From NCBI GenBank assembly GCA_007115705.1, contig QXEO01000531.1, forward strand, positions 13,908,888-13,972,887: a stretch of DNA of 64,000 nucleotides. The letters are read 5' to 3'. Positions 1 through 10,231 of this stretch are shown here, one piece after another. This DNA comes from Dactylis glomerata. Its lineage: Eukaryota; Streptophyta; Magnoliopsida; Poales; Poaceae. A program made the translations under genes and the position numbers. Position 1 is the first letter of the stretch. Each line of letters starts with the position of its first letter. The notes under the pieces were generated by a model, which was given only the letters and a program-made list of their open reading frames with translations, did not search any database and was not told where the DNA came from.

Positions 1-405
1 GTTGTCAATAAACCAAGCAGTAACTAGTAAGAATTTATCTACGTAATGTAGCTTCTCTGCTTGCTTCTTTGTGATGAACCAGTGATCTTTGAAATATTCT
101 GTGGTATATGACTCAAATATAAAATGTTGCAGTTGGAAGTATGTGGTTTTGGCCTTTTAGAGCAGTTTGCTTTATTCCATTTCTGAACATGAGGACATAG
201 ATGCTTGAAATGATAGATGCTTGTGTCTGCATTTTACATAAAAAGCAAAAATATGAATGACATTGCACTGCTACTTTTTATGCAGTGTCTCTTCCTACAA
301 CTGTGAGCTTGTGAGCTTAGATGGCAGTTTGCTTGACAATGCCTGTATAAATAGGGCTACCATTTGCCTCTAACTGTAGCACCTTAGCTACCATTTCTGG
401 CATCC
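1..405. other. AT-rich stretch upstream of the small ORF
   Basis: No coding sequence is supported here. A TATAAATAG string near 347-355 sits about 55 bp before the ATG at 406 and could be a TATA box for the small ORF. Nothing else is seen. Confidence 0.3.
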
Positions 406-738
406 ATGGAAAGAATAGGGTGGGGAAAGAAGTATGGGAGGACTGGTGGAGGCAAGTCAAGCATCCTCAAATGGGGTAGTAGGAGGAGTAGGAGCTGTGG
501 AGCTAGTTGTCCTGCTAGAAGCAATAGTGTGCAGGAGATGAAGCAAGAAGTTATTGTTTACCATAGGAGGAGTTTGTCTGAGAGGGAGCTAGCAGTGGAG
601 AGAAGGAGAGAGCTGAGAGAACAAAATGCTGCTGAAGCCCTAGGTGGTCTAGGTGAGTGTGAAGCTATGGGATCCATGATACTATGCAAGCTCAGGAAGA
701 AAGTGAGGAAGTGGTTCCCTAACTTGCTCAAACACTAG
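406..738 (+). CDS. small hypothetical ORF inside the MULE (110 aa)
   Basis: I do not recognise this protein. It starts at ATG 406 and stops at 736-738. It is rich in Arg, Lys, Gly, Ser and Glu, with a basic, low-complexity first third, a charged segment near residues 55-75 that could be helical, and a hydrophobic/basic C-terminus. It has no signal peptide and no recognisable domain. A TATA-like string lies about 55 bp upstream and an AATAAA at about 834-839, roughly 100 bp after the stop, which makes a short transcription unit plausible. It runs towards the transposase on the opposite strand, the convergent layout known for maize MuDR (mudrA/mudrB), but I see no mudrB similarity. It could equally be a chance ORF. 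Confidence 0.3.
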   Translation: MERIGWGKKYGRTGGGKSSILKWGSRRSRSCGASCPARSNSVQEMKQEVIVYHRRSLSERELAVERRRELREQNAAEALGGLGECEAMGSMILCKLRKKVRKWFPNLLKH

Positions 739-1789
739 TTGGTCGAGGTGAAGGTGAATGTGTGTGTGCTGGTACTGAAATGAAGCTGTGTGTGTTCTTG
801 TTTTAATTTAGTTGTGTTGCTCTGTGTTTCAGCAATAAAATCTCACTTCAGTGAGCTGTGTAGTAGTTAGATGAAGCATCTGTGTTACTGTGAGTGTACC
901 ATGTACTGTGAGTGTAGCATGTACTTATAATCTTATGCACTGAATAAAATCATATGTGAAGCACATAACGAGAAGGAAATGACAGTTAACACATTTCATG
1001 ACACAAAGAGAAGGAAAATACCAGTTTAAACACTTCAGTAAGTCACTTATAGTCACAGATCACACATGTCTTAAATTTAAAAACAGTACGACCCTATTAT
1101 TTATTTTGAAATCAACATCACACATCTCTTGGATTCCTTAATTCATCCATCATGTTGACTTTCTTTGTTACTGGCATTGGACTGACAAAATCATCTTCAT
1201 CATTAGCTTCCCCTTCAGATCTTTTAGCAGCCTTCAGAGTTTTCAAGAGTTGAGCCCTGTCCCTTGCTTCCTGCTGAAGTCTTGCCCTGTTTGCAGCATT
1301 CTTTGCACCTCTCTCCATATCTCTCTTTTGTTTCTCTGCTTGCTTCTTTGGTGCTGCTTCTTGCTTCTTCTTCTTCTCTGCAACCTCCTTCCTGATCTCC
1401 AAAATTATCCTTCTGCTCTCAGCTTTAGCCTTCTTGTTGAGTTCTGCCTCTTGCCTTTTCTTCTCCTTTGCTTCTGCAACTTGGAGTGCCCTTGCAGCTG
1501 CTTGCTCAGCATTTCTCTTCTCTTGCTCAGCTCTCTTTAGTGCTGCCTCCTCTGCCTTCTTGATCCTTGCAGTGTACTGAGCTTCAAGTATAGCAATCTT
1601 TATTTCTTCCATTGCTCTGTTCTTCTCAGCTTGCAGTGCTAGCAATCTACTAGCTAGCTCTCCCTGTCTAATAGTGCTTGAAGAAGCTTGTCCTGAAGAA
1701 CCACTACCATTGACAAGATCATCTCTTGTAGCAGAGATGAAGGTGGACTCAGGAATGGCCATTTGCTCCATATTCCTCACAAATGGCCT

Positions 1790-1865
1790 CTGCATTGTTT
1801 AACAGTACAAAATTACACATTGCTAGAAAATGTGAGCACTCAAAAAGTTTAAGTCAAGACATTAC
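1790..1865 (-). other. intron of the MULE transposase pseudogene
   Basis: The donor GTAATG starts at 1865 and the acceptor GCAG ends at 1790 on the minus strand. Removal joins the SWIM/CCHC exon in frame to the coiled-coil exon. The codon just before the donor is now TAG. Confidence 0.5.
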
Positions 1866-2654
1866 CTACTGAGCCATAGTGTCAACAAGAGTCTCCTGGT
1901 ATGTCCTCCTCTCCATGTTAGTTGATTGTTGTGATGTTACTGGTGGCATAACTGGCTATTGAGATGAAGGTTCAGTAGGAGGAACATTAGCTTCTTCTGG
2001 ACCAGGAGGTGTCAGCCCATGTTTGAACCAGTAGCAGCCACTCCTGTTATGGTCAGGTAACCCACAATAACTACAGTGCATGATTACTCCTCTCCTACAC
2101 ATTTTCTTACCACCACCCCTGTTATCCACTTCACCTGGGGCCTTTCTCCTATTTTTAGTAGGTCTTCCCATATGCTTTTTGTATAATGGAGGAAGAATTA
2201 CTGGTCCATTCATGCATTCCCACTGTGACTTGTCCTTGCAAGGGAACACAATATTGCCATAAGATCTGTTGTGCATCTCAACTGAGTAGCATCTATCCAC
2301 TAGTGACAGTGGGTCAGTTCTTTCATCCCTGATAGAAGAGAGGACATGTGGACAGGGGATTCCAGATTTTTGCCACCTGTTGCAGCTGCATGTCTTCGAT
2401 TTGAGATCCACAATGTAGTCAGTAGGAGTTGCATTGTACATTTCTGCAATAGCAAACACTCCATCACCAGCTCCATCAACATAGAATTCTTTGCCAACTC
2501 TATGTTTTTATCAACTCTCTTCTTGATCTTAGGGCATATATCACCATTCCATTTCATCTCCTCTTTTTGCTTGTTATAGTTCCTTGTCATGATTTGAGAC
2601 TTGATCCTCTCTAACATTGACAACACTGGAAGCTCTCTAGCTTCAAGAATGTAT

Positions 2655-2740
2655 CTGTCATAACATACAGAGGAATTAAGAACAATATATTTATCAAGCA
2701 TTATAGGAATGAAACAGATGGTTCATGACAGATAACTTAC
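2655..2740 (-). other. intron of the MULE transposase pseudogene
   Basis: The donor GTAAGT starts at 2740 and the acceptor GACAG ends at 2655 on the minus strand. Removing these 86 bp restores the expected family sequence NNNCEVFNK-YILEAREL across the junction, downstream of the catalytic Glu. Confidence 0.65.
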
Positions 2741-4533
2741 TTATTGAAAACCTCACAATTGTTGTTCAGTAGAACATCACACTTTGGTAGATCACTCTGA
2801 AAAGCCCTCACCCATGTCCTAGGATCCAATTCAGCTAACCATGCCCATGCTTCATGATGTAACACCTTCATAGCTTCCATGGGTGCCTCAAATCTCTGAA
2901 CTGTGCTGCTTCTTGCTATCTTCCAGAGCTGGTTCCTAAGCACATCTCCTCTAAATTGTTGTTGGAAATTTTGCCACATATGCCTTACACAGAACCTATG
3001 TTTTGAATCAGGAAAGACAACCTTCACTGCATTGATTAAGCCCTTTCGTTTGTCAAACATTATAGTCCATGGTTGAGTATTGACAATGCCTAGATCAGTT
3101 TTCAGAGTCTCTAGAAACCAAGTCCAATTTTCTGTGTCTTCAACCTCTATTGCAGCTACTGCTATTGGGAAAATGCAGTCATTTGGATCCATTCCCACTG
3201 CTGCTAGCAGCTGGCCTCTCTATCTGGTCTTGATGAAGCATCCATCCACAAATATCATAGGCCTACATCCCTGAAGGAATCCTCTCTTGCTTGCTTCCAA
3301 GCACATGTAGCATCTCCTGAATCTTGCGTTTTCATCAAGTGAGAGGAAAAATGAACTTCCAGGGTTACTCCTCCTTAATTCATTTGCATAATCCCACAAC
3401 ATCTTGTACTGAGCTTCTTCATCACCATATATTACTTTCATTGCTAGTCTTCTTGCTCTCTGCAACTTTGATCTTCCAGCTGTCATGTTCCAGTCCTTCT
3501 AAATTATTCTAGAAAAGTTTTTCATGTTCATGTCTTGATCAGCTCTGAAGCTCTCCAGGTATCTCTCTGCTAGAAAGTTGGAGGTGAATGAATGCACCTT
3601 GAAAGTTTTGCTGCAAGTGTCACTGTGATCTCCACTGAATGTTTTAATCATGAAAGACTTGCTAATGCTGGAGTAAGAGGCCCACAAGTTCCATTTGCAA
3701 CCAGAGGAGCACCTTGCATTGATCCTCTTCTTATCATTAACTGGCATCTTGATATCTTGCCTGTTGACACAACTATAAGCATGTATAGCTTTCCTCAGCT
3801 GCTCAACAGATTCAAAGCACAGACCAACATGGAATTTTGGATAAAGCATGTCTTCTGGTCTGAAAGTTTTGAATCTTGGTGGCATTCCCTCTAAATCAGT
3901 TACTGGACCCCAGAAGGAATCTTGTTCTACATCTTCTTCCTTGCAAGTTCTCTCAGCCTCTTTTAACAACTTGGCCTTAGCCTTCTCCTTGCCTTGCCCT
4001 TTTGGAATCTTCACTTCTTCATCTTCAGAATTGTCAACATTGTCCTCAAACAAATCATCATCACCATCACTGACATCTAAATCTGAATCAACAATCTCTT
4101 TAGGATCAAAGTCTGAATCTTCCTCATCTTCATCTTCATTGCCAACCCTCTCTGGCACACTGCTCATTTCCAAAGTATCTGTTACTTGTACATGAAGCCC
4201 AGTTTCTCTTGAAGCATGACTTGCAGTGGCAGCACCAAAAAGTACAACATCATCTGAGCTTCTTGACCTCACAGTGGGATCATGATCAAGATAAACACTA
4301 AGAAAGTGACGTCCTTTCTCCAGATAAGCCAACATTGCCTGACAATCCTCCTCATCTTTGATTTCCCCCGGTCCTTCTCTGGAAACTGACATTTGTGGCA
4401 CATGGAAATGCACTACAATCCTACCACACATCTCATAGCCCATATCTTCAATCAGATTCTCTAACATTAGAGCAGACCATGTCACACTATCCACCTGATC
4501 ATACCAAATTACATGCCCACTGACATAACTCAT

Positions 4534-5332
4534 TTTATTCCCAGATTCCACAAAGTAACCCCATGGTTGATTTTAAGAGTGAAATAACTGCAACGTTGTC
4601 CTGTAAACAAGAGTACATGCATAAATTTGTCGCCTTTAATCAGAAATAAAGATGAATCTCTGTAAACTAAGCCCTAAACCCCTGTCGAACCAAGAAAATC
4701 TTCAGGTGTTGCACCAACATTCAGACTTTGCACAACCTCCTGTAATCATGCGCTAGCACGGGTTCAACAACGATGCGACCGGATGCAAACCCTAAACTAC
4801 CGAAAAGCGCATGATTTTGGCGCAAAAAGGGAAAGGAATTGGCGGCCCTTACCATACACGGGCGCCGGAGCTCCTTCCGGCCGCCGGCGCGGCGACATGG
4901 CCGCGACCACTTGAGCAGAAGGCGGCGTCGATGATGAAAACCACCGCAGCCTCTGAGCAGTCGTCGACGATGACAACCGCCGCCGCCGCAACTTTCCCTC
5001 TAATTCTTCCGCGTGATCGACGAGGAGAGCGTGGCACTGATGGCGGAAGAAATAGTGGGTCGATTCAGGCGGAAGGGCATGTCCTAGATTCAGACCTAGC
5101 TTGGAGGGGCCTAATCACAAAATTGCACCGGTGGGTTCGAGGCAAGACACATATATGCTGTCAAGTGGATCCCCCAGGGTGCCACGTCACCACGTACACG
5201 CGCTCGTACGAAGGCAATGACCGTAGAAATCTTTCAGCATGTCTTCAGTGACCTGCGGGTTGTATTTACGAAGTACAGTGACCTTTCTGGTCCGCGTAGA
5301 CAGGTACAATGACAATTCATGTGTTTTACTCC
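4534..5332. other. presumed 5' region and right terminus of the MULE
   Basis: This is the stretch upstream of the transposase start on the minus strand. It contains a GC-rich block at about 4845-5050 with several overlapping open frames on both strands, none with a recognisable domain. I treat it as leader/promoter plus terminal repeat; a first coding exon cannot be excluded. Confidence 0.35.
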
Positions 5333-7084
5333 TTAAGATAGGTATCCATTTCATCTTTAGACGTGGACTACTGTTCTCCCATGACCAAAACCAAGATTAA
5401 GCGTAATAAGTAACAAGATTACGTGTAATCGTGTTTGGAATCCACGCCCTAGTGGGGCAATGTATAGCTTATACTGCATTGGAAAGATCATTAAAAAGGA
5501 AGAAGACGTACCCTAGCAGAACGAGGGATGTGCACGCGCGGTAGTCGGTTTGTCACCACATGTGATGTGAGACTTTAACCTCGACGGTTGTGCGTCAAGA
5601 GTTTGACCAAACTAAGAGTATACATTCCTGTTCTCACTTCTCCAGGAGAAATACGCACTCCCTTATAGTTTTTCTCTCATTTCAAGATTAATTTTTAGGG
5701 TTAAAATCTGCCTCAAGGATCTATTGGCGGATCCCAGTTGCATCTCTACCCTTACTTTCAGTTTTTATTATAAGTTAATATTTCATAAGTTTGATTAAAT
5801 TTATAGAAAATGCAACAACAAAAATTAATGTAAAATTAGTTACTATAAAACTGTAGTCCAATATGCATCTACCGAATTAATTTGGTGCTATAAAAGTTGC
5901 TATTTCTATATTACGTAACACAAAATCTAAGACTACACTTATATATGGGCGAATGGAGTGTGAATATAAATGAAGGGATAGTACTTTGATACCAATATGT
6001 TGTACCCTAGTCATAGACTCGTAGGATATTTCCTCCGAGTCTCAATTAAAGGATTTTAACCCTGCGAGTCATTTCTCTAGGATATTTCCTGCGAATTACA
6101 AAAATTATGTAAATATCACACTAAACAAATATGAATACACAATTAATGCGGTCTCTCCATTCTGATTAGAGCATCCCAAAAAAGGTGTGCCATCCGTATG
6201 GAGGGGTTCCCACACTACTTGCCATGTACGATGGGCTTCTCCATAGTTGTGTCTTCTATAGTTCTTTTAAAGTCCAATTTAATAGTGAATTTAATTATCG
6301 TTCTAATTTTAATATATTATCTAATTTCATTAATTGATGATAAATTTAAACTAGATCCTAGCCCTAGCGGCAAGGGTAGCGACATCAAACGTCGTAGTCC
6401 TCCTCCTTGACGGCGCCGCTCAGGCTAGCGCATGTTCCTTCGCCAGCATCGCCTATGTTCTTTGTCATCATCGCCAATGAGGTTTTAAAATTGAAAGTTT
6501 CTCTCGGTGATCATTCATTGTCGAGAGTCAGTAGCGCCCAATCATTGTTGGGTCATTGCAGAACTCCTCCATGACAAGGAGTGCAGGCTCATCATCCGGA
6601 ACGTGGAGACCATGTAGCAACACTTGTAGGCAGGTGTGCGCCATCCACTCTGGCTCCTCCTCCTTCACCTTTGTCACTAGATACTATAGGTTCTTCTTTG
6701 GCCGATGGAAGCAGGGGAGGCTGCTAGGTGGAGAGGGTGGCTTTGGTTTTGCACTAGGCTCGCAGATAAGATGCCACCTGTGGAAGGTCCGCGCTTCCTT
6801 GGCGGGCTGCGTGCCTCCTCCTTGACCCCTTGGGGAGGTAGGTGCACTTGGTGGTCCTCGGCACTGATTCCGATGAGCGAGAGGAAGAGGACGGCTGTGA
6901 ATCCATTCTCCTTGGGCCCAAGGGTTTGGCAGTGGTAAGAGAAGGGGCACGCCTATGTTTCGGATGTGGTTGAGGATAAAGGGGAGTGTTCGTCTGGCTG
7001 CTCACACCCCACCGGATCACCCGCACGGCCAGGTTGAAGTTGCACGAAAGGCAGGCCCTGGGTAATGCCATCGTGGCTGGTGAA
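5333..7084. other. intergenic, nothing recognised
   Basis: AT-rich sequence to about 6350, then more mixed composition. Short ORFs on both strands overlap each other, lack recognisable domains and show no clear gene context. No RNA gene or intact transposon is seen. Confidence 0.4.
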
Positions 7085-8691
7085 TGATAGCAACAATTCT
7101 ACACATTTTTTTGCCACTTGTTTTGACTCTAAGAGAAGAGTGATGTAGCAAGCATGGTCCCCCCTCCCAAGGGTGACTCGACGGTTTATATCGAACTCTT
7201 AGGGAAAAAGGTAGTTCTTCTTTTATCCTGTCTAGCAACATGCAACAACAAAATTATAGTTTTGTGTCCCCAACTCCACTGATGTGTATGTCAAACACAC
7301 ACAAATCGTTTAAGCAATACAAAATATAAAGCAACGAAAGCAAAGTATTTTTGTATTTCAGAATTATTAAGAACTAAAAATAAAAGAGCATGGATAGTAT
7401 AGCAAATGATGTTTCTTATGATTAAGAATGGACCAGGGATCATGGTTTCACTTGACCTCTCTCTCTCAAACATGGTGGCACAAATGTTGCTTCATACAAC
7501 AAGTTAAAATCATACAAACAAAATATGAACCAATTGGTAAGCATTCAAATGGGTAACACGAGTTCATGCACGGGGATGATGCAACACATCCCTCTAATAG
7601 TCCAATAACAAAAGGAAAAAAAACCTTGACCTATATTTAGGAATTATCATAGTATTGCATTAAGTACTTTGACATCAAGTTGAACATCAGTATACCATCT
7701 CAAACAAACAAGGTCACCTATGTTGTCACAAGATGAAGAATAGTATAAGCATTCATTTATCCCTAGTAAGGAATCAATGAAAAGGTAAAAAACATTGGTA
7801 GGACATAGAAATATTGCACTATCCCATGCATACCACAAGATTACTCCAACAAGCACACATATTCCCCTCTCGGGTTCTTGCATAAAATCTTGATTAGAAC
7901 AAACATAGATAAACATGGTAATATATGCATCTATAAATACATCAATAACAACTGAATATTTGCATCTCAATAACAAAATATTCACCATTGGGGCAATACA
8001 AATATGATGATAATCACCTCAAGCTAGCTCATGTGACTCCAGTTAGTGAAGTACATGGAGAGATTATACAAGTTACTTACACAATCCTGTTTTCTAGTGG
8101 TGAACTACTTCCTCTTCATCATGGTGATGAAGGAGTTGATGTTGATGGAGGGTGGAGAAGCAACCATGGGTGACTCCGACGGAGTTTCCCTTCCTATCTT
8201 CGTAGTCTCTAGATCTATTTTCAGTGTATTTCATGTTTCTTCGCCACCCATTTACAATCTTGCACAAGGGGTCTTATTTATAGTAATTTTTAGGTGAAAA
8301 AAGATGGTGGCATGAAAATTGAGGAAAATGGACGCTTGAGGTGCCATGGGGCCCACATGTTGCCAGCTTCCTTGGCCGTGTCGGCACCCCTTCTGGCACC
8401 CTCCGGATGCTTCCCGTTGACTTATTTTTCCTATGTCCTTTGATTTTCTGAAAACTTATCCTCAAAAAGATTAGGTCATTGCGTCAAATTCATGTGACGT
8501 CCAGAAGGATCTAAAACTAAAAATACGCAAAAAAAAATCATGTTCTGTAGAGTTAAAACAAAATTAAATGAGACTTTAATGAAAATCACCAAAATCAATG
8601 TAAAACCTACTCAGGACCTTAGATAATATGTCAATATAAAGGATATGATATAATAAACTACAATGTTCGTGGATGCATTTTACATGCATCA
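7085..8691 (-). repeat. degenerate Gypsy-type LTR relic
   Basis: The right end (GGATGCATTTTACATGCATC then A at 8691) and several internal stretches resemble the LTR ending at 17258: a 'gaatggaccagggatcatgg' block before a CTCTCTCTC run (compare 16000-16040), a CTTCGTAGTCTC block, and a short block before 'TTTTTAGGTGAA' (compare 16840-16860). No PPT/PBS or internal domain is visible next to it, so it may be a solo LTR. The left border is approximate and no target duplication was found. Confidence 0.35.
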
Positions 8692-10231
8692 TTGACCACC
8701 TATTGCACTGGCAAAGTAAGACCGCCTCCTACCGATCCTGGTTGTTGGGGTCCCGGAGGGGATCGGCCTATTGGGTGTCGGTGAGATCCCCCAGTAGTGT
8801 TGGTCCCCCTGCGTGGCGTATCGTCTACCCCCGGTGTTGGCACCGGCGGGATCCCTGTGTCGTCGGTGCTCATCTTTCAATGTCTAGAAGACGCATATCT
8901 GCCGACACCATGTACACGACATAGTATAGTGCCCAAGCCTGGTTGATAGCCAGGTTCCTTCGACCGAAGCTGTTAGCGGCAACTCCTCTAGTAAACCACC
9001 CGCTCCCATTCCTTGGTCTCAAAGTTCTTTGCCATTCCTCTTGGTGGTGTGCTCGGTGTGGATCTGTGGTGGTGGAGAAGGGGCGTGGAGAGCAATGGGG
9101 AGGGGCTTGTTTATATAGTGCCAGAGGTAGGCCGAGCGACCGGGTATAGCATTAACATTAGCCGTGTGGGGAGGAACACAGTCGCCACGGTGTGGGTAGG
9201 CCGTGTAGGGATGACGAGACGTCTCCTTGTGGCCGCCTGGGGGAACCATGGTGGTATTAAATAAAGTCAAATTGTCGTGTAAAGCACATGCAACTTTTTT
9301 TGTCCTCCACACCCCCTAGAAGAAGTGGCATATAATTTATCTATCGGGCCATAGGACCCATCATATAAGAGATGCAAGCCCATCACCAAGAGAGGGAGAC
9401 TTGAAAAGTACTCTCTTCGATTAAAAAAAGTGTCAGATGATTTAATATAACTTGGTACAAAGTTTGTACTAAATCACTAGCACTCTTCCGATCGAAGGGA
9501 GCATGCATTAGTGAGTCTGATGCGAGCCGCACATGACATGAAACGGCTTTGCCATGGATCAATGCGGTGACCCACCTTGTTTTAGAGGAACACACCCATT
9601 ATGCAAGAGACTGTCTCATGTGGAAGGCCTAGGTATGAGATGGGGAATATGGCCAGCTTGTGATTGAGGAGATTAGCCCTTGGTTGCTCCTCCATGTCAA
9701 ACCCAACTTTCCGGTTTCTAGTATGGTCAAAATAATCCACAGCTTTGAGCTACTGACACAATGCAGTATCTCCCAAAAAAGTATTCCAATATATGCAAAT
9801 CGAATCTAGGTGCAAAAGAAAAACATACTAGAATAGAATCGATTTGCATGCACACGTTTGAATTCAGAATGTTTTCAATACTTATGCTGCACCTGCTCAG
9901 AAGGGGAAAAGCCTCGCTACACTCTGCACGTTGCATCAGGTAACCCTATAGTTCAATAGCCCTGCATGTGCCCCACTGCCTAGCTTAGCTACTCATCATG
10001 CTGGTATAAGTACAGCACCCTGCTGCTCCAGCATTTTCCTCCTGTCCGGCCGAGATAGGTAGGATTATTTCCTCACTTCTTCCCAGCCAGCCACGAGCCA
10101 CCTCCCCACAAACCGATGCTAGCTTTGACTGCCCTGATCAGAAGAATCTAGCTAGCGACCACCACTGTCATCTCTTCCAAATCAACCCCTGATCCATAAA
10201 AATACACGAGCGAGCTCGATCCATCTCCCCA
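8692..10231. other. intergenic region upstream of BBM
   Basis: No coding sequence is supported. It contains the Stowaway-like MITE at 9411-9501. From about 9950 the sequence becomes the proximal upstream region of the BBM-like gene. A TATAAG string at 10005-10010 is the only weak TATA candidate, about 225 bp before the ATG. Short CT-rich tracts follow. Confidence 0.4.
9411..9501. mobile_element. Stowaway-like MITE (about 91 bp)
   Basis: The ends are imperfect inverted repeats (CTCTCTTCGATTAAAA at left; CTTCCGATCGAAGGGAG at right), and the centre has the TTGGTACAAAGTTTGTACTAAA palindrome-like core typical of Triticeae Stowaway elements. TA precedes the left end (9409-9410); the right copy has decayed to CA. 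Tc1/mariner transposases normally mobilise such elements. The short length fits the family. Confidence 0.6.

Larger units (their letters stand above)
1118..4533 (-). pseudogene. MULE transposase (mudrA type), broken
   Basis: Reading on the minus strand from ATG 4533: a PB1-like N-terminal module, an acidic stretch rich in Asp/Glu/Ser, a MuDR-type zinc DNA-binding region (CSSGC...HSDTC), then the MULE catalytic domain with the three acidic sites visible as VDGCF, MFDKRKG and NNNCEVFN, and a C-x2-H motif (FCVRHM). A SWIM finger (CSCNRWQKSGIPCPH), a CCHC knuckle (CSYCGLPDHNRSGC) and a Lys/Glu/Ala coiled coil follow. Two introns can be placed: 2655-2740 and 1790-1865. The frame is broken by in-frame TAG codons at 3499-3501, 3220-3222, 1956-1958 and 1866-1868, and by a 1-bp loss near 2489. 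It would have encoded the cut-and-paste transposase of the element. The family assignment is firm; the ancestral residues at the stops are inferred. Confidence 0.85.
1..5332 (-). mobile_element. Mutator-like element (MULE), left end outside window
   Basis: A mudrA-type transposase pseudogene (1118-4533, minus) lies inside this stretch. The right border is inferred: reading inward from 5332 on the minus strand the sequence starts GGAGTAAAACACATGAATTG and continues with short GTCACTG/GTCATTG words, the style of grass MULE terminal inverted repeats. The next nine bases (5333-5341, TTAAGATAG) would be the target duplication, but the matching left end is not in the window, so neither TIR pairing nor duplication can be checked. 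The transposase carries several stops and a frameshift, so the copy is not autonomous. The border is an inference; the transposase content is direct. Confidence 0.5.

Noticed and set aside
1118..4533. Possible TAG recoding or readthrough in the MULE transposase
   Set aside because: A frameshift is also present and deamination of CAG explains the pattern more simply; no recoding signal is visible.
4797..5251. Overlapping GC-rich ORFs on both strands (up to 146 aa) near the MULE 5' end
   Set aside because: Low-complexity Arg/Ala/Pro/Thr sequence with no recognisable domain and mutual overlap; better explained as leader or terminal region.
10005..10010. TATAAG as the BBM TATA box
   Set aside because: Only a six-base match about 225 bp from the ATG; too weak to list as a promoter.
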